This document shows, one piece after another, positions 35,347 to 44,154 of a stretch of 64,000 bases of DNA (position 1 is the stretch's first letter; each line of letters starts with the position of its first letter). A model generated the notes under the pieces. It had not been told where the DNA came from. It worked only from the letters and a program-made list of their open reading frames with translations, and searched no databases. The translations under genes were made by a program, and so were the position numbers. The stretch spans positions 2,108,001 through 2,172,000 of the forward strand of contig CAVSDJ010000007.1 of assembly GCA_963726785.1 (NCBI GenBank), given 5' to 3'. Source of the stretch: DATEKX01 sp963726785. Lineage in GTDB: Bacteria > Acidobacteriota > Blastocatellia > UBA7656.

Positions 35347-38300
35347 ATGCCGATCATATCCAATACCCCGCTTGCCGAAGCGGCAAGACCTCACGATGTT
35401 GAAGACTCATATCCGCTCTCACCGATGCAGCAAGGCATGGTGTTTCATAGCATCTATGATCGCCATTCGGGTGTAGAAATCGAGCAGATGATTTACACCT
35501 TGCACGAAAAGCTTAACGTCCACGAATTTATGCTGGCCTGGCAACGAGTGATAGATCGTCATCCGATTCTAAGAACCAGCTTCAGATGGGAAGGTCTCGA
35601 AGAACCTGTTCAAGAAGTCAACCGAAGCGCAAGCCCGCAATGGAATGAACAAGACCTGCGAAGCCTGTCCACTGATGAGCAACAAGCGCGGCTTACTGCT
35701 TATCTGGACGGTGATCGCAAACGCGGCTTTGACTTGACCGATAAGACGCTCAACCGCTTTGCGCTTTTTCGAGTCGGGCAGTGCGATTATCAATTTATCT
35801 GGACATTTCATCACGCGATAATTGATGGCCGTTCGTTCATCATAGTTCTGAAAGAAGTTTTCGCATACTATGAAGCATTCTCGAACAGAAGGATTCTGAA
35901 GCTTGACCAGCCGCGCGCTTATCGAGATTACATCGAATGGCAACGCGGGCGGGACACGAGCAAGGCCGAGAATTTCTGGCGAGATGAGCTTAAAGATTTT
36001 CGGTCGCCCACGCCTCTGGTTGTAACTCGCAACGATCAAAACGCTGTTGCTGACGGGTCTGTGTATACAGAGCGTGAGATCAAACTTTCCGCATCTCTGA
36101 CATCGGATTTGAAGTCGCTCGCAAAATCGCATCAGGTAACGCTCAATAACATGGTGCAAGGGGCCTGGGCTTTGTTGCTCGGTCGCTACAGCGGCGAAAC
36201 GGATGTCGTTTTCGGAGCAACCAGAGCTTGTCGCCGGTCTGCAATCGCAGGAGCCGAATCTATAGTCGGCCCAATGATCAATACGCTTCCAATGCGTCTT
36301 CACGTAGCCGAAGACATGCAGTTGATCGCCTGGCTGAAACAGATTCGCGCGAAACACATCGCGCTTAGAGAGTATGAACATGATCCGCTGATGAAGATTC
36401 AAGAGTGGAGCGAAGTTTCTAATGGGAGATCGTTGTTCGATAGCCTTCTGGTCTTCGAGAATTACGAGCTGGACACTTTTCTCAGGGCGCAGGGCGAGAA
36501 CTGGGAGCGTCGCGAGTTCAAACTTTTAGAGCAGACAAATTATCCTCTTGCGCTTTCAGCATGGGCCGGATCGGAACTGCTTTTGAGGCTTGCTTACGAT
36601 CAGCGGAATTTCGACGACGATGCTATCAAAAGAATGCTTGGGCACGTGAAGTCTTTATTAGAAGGGATGGCTCAAAATCCATATCAATGTCTTGCTTCGC
36701 TTCCTATGTTAACCGAAGCAGAGCAGCGGCAAATGCTCTTTGATTGGATTGGCGCTCGTCGAGAATATTCACAAGATTCATGCATTCATCAACTGTTTGA
36801 AGCTCAAGTGAAACGAACGCCCAAAGCGACTGCCGTAATGTTTGAACGCGAGAAGTTGAGCTACATGGAGCTAAACGCAAAAGCAAATCAACTCGCGCAT
36901 CATCTGCGAGCCGTAGGCGTAGGACGGGAATCGCTTGTGGGAATTTGCATGGAACGCTCACTTGAAATGATAGTCGGCATAATGGCGATACTGAAAGCCG
37001 GTGGGGCATACGTGCCGCTTGATCCCGCGTATCCGAAAAAACGATTGGCGGGCATACTTGATGACGCAAGGCCCGCAGTACTGCTCACCGAGCAGCGCGG
37101 GCTTGACAGCCTGCCCGACCACAGCGCGCGCGTGATATGCATAGATTCAGATTGGGAACTGATCGCCGAGCGTAGCGAAGATAATCCTGATGCACAGACC
37201 ACGCCTGAAAACCTCGCGTATGTGATTTACACTTCAGGCTCCACCGGAACGCCAAAAGGGGTGATGATCGAGCACAGGTCTGTTGTGAATTTTTCGGAGT
37301 CCGCCGCAGCCGAGTATGATATTAAACCCACGGATCGCGTTCTACAGTTTGCATCAATAAACTTCGATGCGAGCGCGGAAGAGATATACCCTTGCTTGAC
37401 GCGCGGCGCAACGCTTGTGCTCAGAAACGATTCCGCGCTTGCTTCGATCTCTTCCTTTCTCGAAAAGTGTCAGGAGTGGGCAGTCACGATTCTTGATCTT
37501 CCGACCGCATACTGGCACGGGCTGGTCGAGAGATTGGACGACGGCGGAGTCGTGCTTCCGGAATCATTGCGACTGGTAATCATTGGCGGAGAGCGCGCGA
37601 TGCCTGAACGCCTGAGCGTCTGGGCAAAACGTGTCGCATCAAGCGTGCGGCTTGTGAACACGTATGGCCCGACGGAAGCGACTATCGTTGCCACCTCACA
37701 TGACCTGACGCACTTCAAGGGTGAAAGACGGGAAGTGCCCATCGGTCGAGCAATCAACAATGCTCGAACATACATACTCGATCACCGATTGCGGCCAGTC
37801 CCCATCGGGATTCCCGGCCAGTTGCACATCGCGGGAGCAGGGATTGCCAGAGGCTATTTGAACAGGCCCGACATAACGTCGCAGAAATTTATCGCCAATC
37901 CTTTTGATAGAGACGGGCATGGTCGTCTTTACAGATCGGGCGACCTGGCAAGGTACCTGAGTGATGGCAATATCGAATTCTGCGGGCGCGTTGACAATCA
38001 GGTTAAGATTCACGGCTACAGAATCGAGTTGGGAGATATTGAATCGGCAGCCGCCGGTTGTCCTGCTATCAAGGGAATAGTCGTTCTGGCAAGAGAAGAC
38101 ACGCCGGGCGACAAGCGCCTTGTGGCTTACATAGTTCCCGCTTCGGATTACGCCTCTACGAATCAGGCAGATTTGGCGCAAGAGGTAAGAGATTTTTTGA
38201 GAAGAAAACTGCCTGCGCAAATGCTGCCTTCTGTTTTTGTCGCGCTCGACGAATTTCCGATTAATCGCAACGGCAAGATAGATCGCGCGTCGCTTCCCGC

Positions 38301-39021
38301 GCCCGATCACGAGCGAACAGACATGAGCGACGCATACATCAAGCCTAGAGACCCGCTCGAATATCAGTTAGTGCAAATCTGGGAAGAGCTGTTCGACATA
38401 AGACCTATAGGCATCAGGGATAATTTTTTTGATCTGGGCGGACACTCGCTGCTTTCCGTCCGCATGATGGATCGCATAGAGCAGGTGATTGGCAAAAAGC
38501 TCCCTTTATCAACGCTGTTCTCTGGCGCGACGATTGAAAATCTGGCCAAAGTCCTCCTCAAACAAGCATCCGAATCAGCGGCGACTTCGCTGATTCAGGT
38601 ACAGGCCGGAGCGACGAAGAAACCTTTCTTTTATCTGCACGGCGATTTTAACGGAGGCGGCCTTTATTGCCTGAGCCTGGCGCGTCATCTGGGCAGCGAT
38701 CAACCTTTTTATGCGCTTCAACCTCACGGGCTGGATGATCAGTCAATACCCGAAACCATCGAGGCCATGGCGGAATATCATCTCAAGACGCTGCTCAATT
38801 TTCAGCCCGAAGGCCCCTATATGTTAGGCGGTCATTGCAACGGCGGTCTCATCGCTTTTGAAATGGCCCACGGCTTGAAGCGGCGGGAGCCAAAGTGGAA
38901 TTGCTGGTCATTATATGCGCGGCAGCGACCAATGCGCGCTACAGGCAGTTGCAGGATTTGGTCAGTCGCTTCTGTTTGCTTAGAGGGTTGGGAGCTAACG
39001 AGGCTCAGGATTATTTTCTGA
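35347..39021 (+). CDS. Nonribosomal peptide synthetase C-A-PCP-TE, frameshifted in the TE
   Basis: As read, 1224 residues. Condensation domain about 15-450: SYPLSPMQQGMVFHS at the start and intact FHHAIIDGRS. Adenylation domain about 485-975: YTSGSTGTPKG, FDASAEEIYP, NTYGPTEAT, YRSGDLARYL, NRNGKIDRAS. The carrier domain has FFDLGGHSLLS with the phosphopantetheine serine near residue 1032, and a thioesterase begins at about 1092. The thioesterase has GGHCNGGL with Cys1164 where serine is usual. After about residue 1179 the frame is lost: adding one G to the GGG at 38885-38887 restores homology into the 38895-39494 frame. A single-module synthetase in a glycan cluster may activate and attach one amino acid; the substrate code begins D-A-E and gave no prediction. 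Confidence 0.88.
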   Translation: MPIISNTPLAEAARPHDVEDSYPLSPMQQGMVFHSIYDRHSGVEIEQMIYTLHEKLNVHEFMLAWQRVIDRHPILRTSFRWEGLEEPVQEVNRSASPQWNEQDLRSLSTDEQQARLTAYLDGDRKRGFDLTDKTLNRFALFRVGQCDYQFIWTFHHAIIDGRSFIIVLKEVFAYYEAFSNRRILKLDQPRAYRDYIEWQRGRDTSKAENFWRDELKDFRSPTPLVVTRNDQNAVADGSVYTEREIKLSASLTSDLKSLAKSHQVTLNNMVQGAWALLLGRYSGETDVVFGATRACRRSAIAGAESIVGPMINTLPMRLHVAEDMQLIAWLKQIRAKHIALREYEHDPLMKIQEWSEVSNGRSLFDSLLVFENYELDTFLRAQGENWERREFKLLEQTNYPLALSAWAGSELLLRLAYDQRNFDDDAIKRMLGHVKSLLEGMAQNPYQCLASLPMLTEAEQRQMLFDWIGARREYSQDSCIHQLFEAQVKRTPKATAVMFEREKLSYMELNAKANQLAHHLRAVGVGRESLVGICMERSLEMIVGIMAILKAGGAYVPLDPAYPKKRLAGILDDARPAVLLTEQRGLDSLPDHSARVICIDSDWELIAERSEDNPDAQTTPENLAYVIYTSGSTGTPKGVMIEHRSVVNFSESAAAEYDIKPTDRVLQFASINFDASAEEIYPCLTRGATLVLRNDSALASISSFLEKCQEWAVTILDLPTAYWHGLVERLDDGGVVLPESLRLVIIGGERAMPERLSVWAKRVASSVRLVNTYGPTEATIVATSHDLTHFKGERREVPIGRAINNARTYILDHRLRPVPIGIPGQLHIAGAGIARGYLNRPDITSQKFIANPFDRDGHGRLYRSGDLARYLSDGNIEFCGRVDNQVKIHGYRIELGDIESAAAGCPAIKGIVVLAREDTPGDKRLVAYIVPASDYASTNQADLAQEVRDFLRRKLPAQMLPSVFVALDEFPINRNGKIDRASLPAPDHERTDMSDAYIKPRDPLEYQLVQIWEELFDIRPIGIRDNFFDLGGHSLLSVRMMDRIEQVIGKKLPLSTLFSGATIENLAKVLLKQASESAATSLIQVQAGATKKPFFYLHGDFNGGGLYCLSLARHLGSDQPFYALQPHGLDDQSIPETIEAMAEYHLKTLLNFQPEGPYMLGGHCNGGLIAFEMAHGLKRREPKWNCWSLYARQRPMRATGSCRIWSVASVCLEGWELTRLRIIF

Positions 39022-39494
39022 ATTTGCGCGACCGGGCTATTCGCCTCGAACAAGTGAAGAATTACTATGCTGCCCGCTTCGTTGAGTTATTCCGATTGAG
39101 CAAGCGCGAACAGATGGCATTCGCTCATGATAAAGGATTGAAGAAGCTTAAATCGTTGGCGGCTTCTTTCTCTGGCCGAAAACAAATTCCAGAAGCGTCA
39201 AGCGCGAACAGACCCGAAACGCCCGCTGAAGATGCGCGCCGTCAAAAGATCGCAGATACTTATGTGAAAGCCATGACGAGTTATGTGCCCAGACAATACT
39301 CAGGCCGGGTCACGCTCTTTTGGCCTGATGAATCTCCATTCGTTCCGACGAATGATCCGACCTGGGGCTGGCGTGATGTGTCACCAGCGACCGAAGTATA
39401 TACAGTGAGAGGCGGACATTTAACGTGTATAACCAGGCACGCTCCTGAGATGGCTGAAATCCTGAAGTGGTGCATGGAGACTGCAAGCAAGTAG
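38895..39494 (+). CDS. Out-of-frame C-terminal part of the NRPS thioesterase
   Basis: 199 codons continuing the thioesterase in another frame (ELLVIICAAATNARYR to the end, with RGGHLTCITRH likely holding the catalytic His). It is not an independent gene: its start GTG has no ribosome-binding site and lies inside the NRPS gene. At the position of the usual catalytic aspartate (27 residues after the nucleophile, as Asp107 to Ser80 in SrfA TE) the codon at 38916 gives Cys. The domain may therefore be inactive or atypical even if the frameshift is a sequencing error. Confidence 0.8.
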   Translation: MELLVIICAAATNARYRQLQDLVSRFCLLRGLGANEAQDYFLNLRDRAIRLEQVKNYYAARFVELFRLSKREQMAFAHDKGLKKLKSLAASFSGRKQIPEASSANRPETPAEDARRQKIADTYVKAMTSYVPRQYSGRVTLFWPDESPFVPTNDPTWGWRDVSPATEVYTVRGGHLTCITRHAPEMAEILKWCMETASK

Positions 39495-39968
39495 GTGAAG
39501 CCTGTTAGGTGAATTATGTGTACATAATCCATGGATAACTTTGATTGTCTATATTTGATTCCGAAATTTGAGGAGTCATTTAGCATTTCATGCATCGTAG
39601 AATACCTGTTTTTGCGTCTTCATTTAGTGGAGAATGATTTTAATTCCTAGTATTGAAAGTATTGGGACTGATGTCGGGCGCGGCTTGCTATCTGAAAGGA
39701 AGAGAAATCAGTTCGCAAACTCATAGAGTTTTACCTGCCGCCGTATTGATTTACATGTCGCTGTATTAAATTTATATGCGTTCAGCTCGAATCTTTAACA
39801 CACTTTCTCAGCGGGTTTGCCTGATTTGCTTCGGGTAATACACCTTTCATGGAGTTGAGTCAAAGCTGGCATAGTGCTCGCTTACGTAGACGCTGTTTTC
39901 AGTTAAGTTGTAAAGAAAATGGACACCAACCGGAAGCAAGGTTCTACCACGAGTCAAGAAAGAAGAAT
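39495..39968. other. Intergenic region upstream of the PLD-like gene
   Basis: About 470 bp, AT-rich, with no gene recognised. A possible sigma-54-type promoter lies at 39867-39882. An upstream in-frame extension of the next gene (from 39849) overlaps this promoter and lacks coding character. Confidence 0.5.
39867..39882 (+). promoter_or_regulatory. Possible sigma-54 type promoter
   Basis: TGGCATAGTGCTCGCT has GG (39868-39869) and GC (39880-39881) exactly 10 bases apart. It matches the consensus at TGGCA in the -24 box and at T-GCW (TCGCT against TTGCW) in the -12 box. Transcription would start near 39893, about 75 nt before ATG 39969. It is weaker than the site at 6190. Confidence 0.4.
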
Positions 39969-42900
39969 ATGCACACCACAAAAAAAATAGCCCCTATCCT
40001 CTGCCTACTCCTTGGTTTGTTTGCGATCAACGCTCAACCAACTCAAGCGCAGGAGCGACTCTGTGACACTGCCTTTGAGGATTGCCGTCAACCGTTATGG
40101 GACCTCATAGATCACGAAACGGTCGGCATTGACGTGTCCTTCTGGTTCATACAGGACACATCGCTCTCCAACAAGCTCATCGCAAGGCATCAAGCCGGGG
40201 TGCCGGTTCGCATACTGTGCGACCCGCGCGCCAGCGCTACTTATGCTGGCAACCAGCAGATACTCGATCAGCTTCGCGCGGCGGGCGTACCCATGCGCTA
40301 CAAGGTTGCAGACTGCATCCTGCACATGAAATTCATGCTCTTCGTTGGTCAGAATAAACTTGAATTCAGCGGGGCTAATTATGGGCCTTTCTTCTTCGTG
40401 CCGAACATCCCGTACCAGGATTACATAGATGAGGCGATCTATTTCACCGATGATCCGGCGGTAATCAACAGCTTCAAAACGCAGATGGATAATCTGTGGA
40501 CGGATACAGTCAACTATGGAAATTATGGGAATATCACGGGGCCTTTGACTCGCAAATACCCGACAACTCCGATTGACCCTGCTCTGAATTTTCCGCCGTC
40601 CGCTGATGGGTCACAGGACTATTATGGCCGCACGGCATTTCATATCAATCACGAGACGCAGAAGATTGACATAATCATGTATCGCATCACAAATGATCGT
40701 TACACGAATGACACAGTCAATGCGAGGGCGCGCGGCGTGCCGGTTCGTCTGATCACGGAACAGGATGAATATAGAAATCCCGCGCGCCAATGGGATGCCT
40801 ACAATGTTGATCTTATGTACAACGCAGGAGTCCAGATAAAGATTCGCGCTCATCAAGGATTGAATCACGAAAAAGTATTGATGCTCTACGGGCAGGGGAC
40901 GACGATCTTTGGCTCGTCAAACTGGACAGGCCCGTCATCGAACTGCCAGCAGGAAAATAACTATTTTACGACGAAGCCATGGTTCTTTAACTGGTTCGTC
41001 AGTCACTTTGAGCGGAAATGGAATTCAGCGACAGAGACTAAGCCATTCATCCCGCTTCCTCCGGATCAGCCTGTCTATCAATCGCCAGCCAATAATGCGA
41101 CGGGTCAACAAAGTCCCGTGACTCTAACATGGGAAGGCGGAAACTGGGCGCATAAATTCGACATCTATTTTGGGACAGATCCAAACCCGCCGCTGCTCTT
41201 GGCTGACCAATTCATCGGCAGAGTAGACAATGGAGCCCCAGAGACTTTTAAAGTGCAGAATCTCCAGCCGGGAACAAAATACTATTGGCGAATAGTCAGC
41301 AAGACCATGGCGAATGTGACTGCGAGCGGCCCAATTCGCAACTTCACAATGTTGGGCACGCCCGGCGCGCCTCCGACTGTTACCAGCATTTCTCCTAATT
41401 CAGGAACGACCGTCGGCGGAACAAACGTGACTATCACAGGCACGAACTTCGCAACCGGAGCTACTGTGACTATAGGCGGAACCGCCGCAACATCGGTGAA
41501 TGTGGTGAACGGCACTTCAATCACTGCAACAACTCCGGCGCACGCGGAAGGGGCGGCGGATGTGGTTGTAAGAAACGCCGATAACCAGACGGCCACTCTT
41601 GCAAATGGGTTCACCTACGTAGCGCCTCCACCTCCGCCACCACCGCCGCAAGGAGAAGTAGTGTTGTATGCGTCTGAGGCGAGCGTGAAAGTAGGAAGCT
41701 GGCAAGTCGTGGCAGACCAGACGGCGGCTGGCGGCAATCGCATATTCAATCCGGATGCGGGACAGGCGAAAGTAGTCACACCCGCTGCAAATCCTGCTAG
41801 CTATTTCGAGATGACGTTCACTGCGCAGGCAGGCACGCCTTATCATATGTGGATAAGAAGCAAGGCGCTCAATGATTCAACCTCCAATGATTCCGTTCAC
41901 ATACAATTCTCAGACAGCGTAGACCAAAACGGAGCGGCGACATACCGGATAGGTACAACCACATCAACAGAGATGAACCTGGAGGAATGCAGTGGGTGCG
42001 GGTTGAGCGGATGGGGCTGGCAGGATAACGGTTGGGGAGGCGTCGGTGTGTTGGGCTTGCAGATATACTTTCAAACGAGCGGGCAGCACACGATAAGAGT
42101 GCAGGTGAGAGAGGACGGAATATCGATAGATCAGATAGTGCTGTCTCCAGCCACGTATCTGACGACGTCGCCGGGAAGTGCGAAGAACAACTCTACGATA
42201 CTCGGAAAGAGCGGAAGCGGCCCGGCTCCAGCGCCCACAATAAGCGGAATAAATCCGATGAGCGGGAATGTGAGCGGAGGGACGAGTGTAACGATAAGCG
42301 GAAGCAATTTCGCAGGCGGCGCGAGTGTTGTTATAGGAGGAGTGACAGCGACGGGTGTGAACGTGGTGAGCGGCAGCACGATAACAGCCTTGACTGGCGC
42401 TCATGCAGCGGGGACTGTTGATGTAGTAGTGACCAACACCGATAGTCAATCTGCCACGCTTACTAATGGGTACACGTACATAGTCCCGCCGCCGCCGCCA
42501 GCGCCGCTAATAGGCGGCATCAACCCTAACACGGGGAGCACCAGCGGAGGAACGAGCGTAACAATTAACGGGAGCAATTTCGCGAGCGGCGCAAGCGTAA
42601 GTATAGGAGGTGTGGCTGCGTCCAGCGTGAACGTAGTCAACAGCAGCACGATAACAGCCTTGACTGGCGCTCACGCAGCAGGAGACGTTGATGTAGTAGT
42701 TATGAACTCAGACGGTCAATCTGCCACGCTCGCTAATGGCTTCACTTATGTAACAAACCCGCCGCCGCCTGCTCCTACTGTCACAACTGTTTCACCGAAT
42801 TCCGGCTCGAACGAAGGTGGCACTGTTGTAACTATTAGCGGAACCGGATTTGTGACGGGCGCGACAGTGAGCTTTTCTGGCATAGCTGCTACAAATGTGA

Positions 42901-43664
42901 ATGTAACAAGCAGCACTTCAATCACCGCAACTACGCCTGCTCATGAGGTAGGGTCTGTGAATGTTGCCGTGACAAACCTCGATGGGCAAAGCGGCACTTT
43001 GCCTAACGGGTATTCTTATGCTTTGCCTATAGTGACAGAAACGATCCTGTTGGCAGATGACTTCAACGATAACACGCTGAACACAACAAAGTGGACGGCC
43101 TCGAACCTGTTCAGCGGATTCACAGACGCGAGCCTCCCTACCCTTGAGACGAACCAACGCCTTGAGATAGGCCCGATGCTGCAACAGACCTCAGGATCAC
43201 ACTACAACGGGCTGAGGTCGGCAACCAGCTACAACTTCACGAACGCATACTGCTATGTGGAGTTGGTGCAAGCCCCAGCCGCGAACACGACGGCAGATGC
43301 GATGTTGACGATAGGCAAGGACGTGGACAACTACTATCGGATATTTGTGGAGTCGGGGACGTTGGTGTTGCAGAAGAAGATAGCGACGGTGAAGGGGACG
43401 CTGCTGACGGCGAGCTACAGCAGTGTGAATCACCGGTACTGGAGGATAAGGCACGATCAAGCGAACAACAAAGTGGTGTTCGAGGTGGCAGCAGACAACG
43501 GAGGAGTGCCTGGGAGTTGGACGCAGATGTACAGCGAGGCGTGGAGCACGAGCGGAATCCCATTGGGGACGGTGCAGGTGGAAATGAAGGGAGGAACGTG
43601 GCAGACGGAGGTGAACGGAGGAGGGAAAGTGATCTTTGATAACTTCAAGCTCGCTAAACCTTAA
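39969..43664 (+). CDS. Secreted PLD-like protein with TIG, carbohydrate-binding-like and LamG-like modules
   Basis: Mosaic protein of 1231 residues from ATG 39969, after AGAAGAAT; an earlier start lacks a signal peptide. Signal peptide MHTTKKIAPILCLLLGLFAINAQP. Two phospholipase D-like halves follow: LHMKFMLFV (about residue 117) and NHEKVLMLY (about 297) with FGSSNWTG. Both keep HxK but replace the usual Asp of HxK(x)4D. Then come an FN3-like module (about 367-463), TIG/IPT (466-550), the CSGCGLSGWGWQDNGWG carbohydrate-binding-like module (563-740), three more TIG/IPT (752-1018) and a C-terminal LamG-like module (1024-1231). The last module is nearly DNA-identical to that of the next gene. 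Probably an extracellular enzyme or adhesin; hydrolase activity is uncertain. Confidence 0.85.
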   Translation: MHTTKKIAPILCLLLGLFAINAQPTQAQERLCDTAFEDCRQPLWDLIDHETVGIDVSFWFIQDTSLSNKLIARHQAGVPVRILCDPRASATYAGNQQILDQLRAAGVPMRYKVADCILHMKFMLFVGQNKLEFSGANYGPFFFVPNIPYQDYIDEAIYFTDDPAVINSFKTQMDNLWTDTVNYGNYGNITGPLTRKYPTTPIDPALNFPPSADGSQDYYGRTAFHINHETQKIDIIMYRITNDRYTNDTVNARARGVPVRLITEQDEYRNPARQWDAYNVDLMYNAGVQIKIRAHQGLNHEKVLMLYGQGTTIFGSSNWTGPSSNCQQENNYFTTKPWFFNWFVSHFERKWNSATETKPFIPLPPDQPVYQSPANNATGQQSPVTLTWEGGNWAHKFDIYFGTDPNPPLLLADQFIGRVDNGAPETFKVQNLQPGTKYYWRIVSKTMANVTASGPIRNFTMLGTPGAPPTVTSISPNSGTTVGGTNVTITGTNFATGATVTIGGTAATSVNVVNGTSITATTPAHAEGAADVVVRNADNQTATLANGFTYVAPPPPPPPPQGEVVLYASEASVKVGSWQVVADQTAAGGNRIFNPDAGQAKVVTPAANPASYFEMTFTAQAGTPYHMWIRSKALNDSTSNDSVHIQFSDSVDQNGAATYRIGTTTSTEMNLEECSGCGLSGWGWQDNGWGGVGVLGLQIYFQTSGQHTIRVQVREDGISIDQIVLSPATYLTTSPGSAKNNSTILGKSGSGPAPAPTISGINPMSGNVSGGTSVTISGSNFAGGASVVIGGVTATGVNVVSGSTITALTGAHAAGTVDVVVTNTDSQSATLTNGYTYIVPPPPPAPLIGGINPNTGSTSGGTSVTINGSNFASGASVSIGGVAASSVNVVNSSTITALTGAHAAGDVDVVVMNSDGQSATLANGFTYVTNPPPPAPTVTTVSPNSGSNEGGTVVTISGTGFVTGATVSFSGIAATNVNVTSSTSITATTPAHEVGSVNVAVTNLDGQSGTLPNGYSYALPIVTETILLADDFNDNTLNTTKWTASNLFSGFTDASLPTLETNQRLEIGPMLQQTSGSHYNGLRSATSYNFTNAYCYVELVQAPAANTTADAMLTIGKDVDNYYRIFVESGTLVLQKKIATVKGTLLTASYSSVNHRYWRIRHDQANNKVVFEVAADNGGVPGSWTQMYSEAWSTSGIPLGTVQVEMKGGTWQTEVNGGGKVIFDNFKLAKP
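41664..42470 (+). repeat. Module block A1 (carbohydrate-binding-like plus TIG) shared with 45463-46270
   Basis: The segment coding the carbohydrate-binding-like module and following TIG domain recurs in the next gene, beginning at 45463. Long stretches show no visible difference (for example around 41670-41700 and 42275-42380), with a few changed patches between. The protein homologue at 8397-8900 is clearly more diverged in DNA. Confidence 0.8.
43048..43664 (+). repeat. Module block B1 (LamG-like, 617 bp) shared with 47402-48018
   Basis: The last 617 bp of this gene align with the last 617 bp of the following large gene at a constant offset of 4354 bp, with no gap and only scattered single-base changes, including the stop codon. 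Confidence 0.88.
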
Positions 43665-43743
43665 CGGACAGGCTGAATCAGCCAGCAGTATATTTTGAGA
43701 ACCTCACACGATATGCCTTTCTGCATAGCTCAAGGGGGTAAAT

Positions 43744-44040
43744 TTGGACGCTCATCGAGGTGACTTACTGCCTTCGGCCTCTACAAAAACCTGGCGTTGG
43801 CGTTTAGCATTAATTCCTTTTTTCCTGATAGCGCTTTTGACGGCGGCATTCACTCTGCCTGATGGAAGCCGAGCCGCAAGCCCAGAGCAAAAAAGCGAAG
43901 AGCCGACCAGTCAGAGCGGCAACGCTCAAGAACCTGCTGCGCGTGGTAATGCCAATCGAAGTGCAGTAATGAATTTTACCGATCTGGCAAACAAAGAACG
44001 GCTCGCTCCAACAATCCGAAAACCATTGGCTATCCATTAG
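43744..44040 (+). pseudogene. N-terminal signal-anchor part of the interrupted phosphoesterase-like protein
   Basis: 98 codons from TTG 43744, which has a strong AAGGGGG site. A basic N-terminus and a hydrophobic segment (LALIPFFLIALLTAAF) form a signal peptide or anchor, followed by a polar linker. Translation ends at TAG 44038, but the same frame stays open after it and runs directly into the 44155 reading frame. This is therefore the severed start of the next gene. An 18-bp stretch, 44028-44045, flanked by CCATT, carries the stop; removing it would restore one frame (PLEDSEE). Confidence 0.75.
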
Positions 44041-44154
44041 CCATTAGAAGATTCTGAAGAGTTCGAGAATAAAGCGATACCAGCAGGCGCGAACACAACG
44101 AGCGATGACAGTAGCGCATCGGCTCCTTCAGGTATAACAGCAGCCTCGCCTGCT

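Noticed and set aside
42032..42421. Plus-strand frame rich in R, S and G inside the carbohydrate-binding/TIG block (also 45831-46283)
   Set aside because: It recurs only because the underlying module is duplicated; it is an alternative-frame shadow with low-complexity composition.
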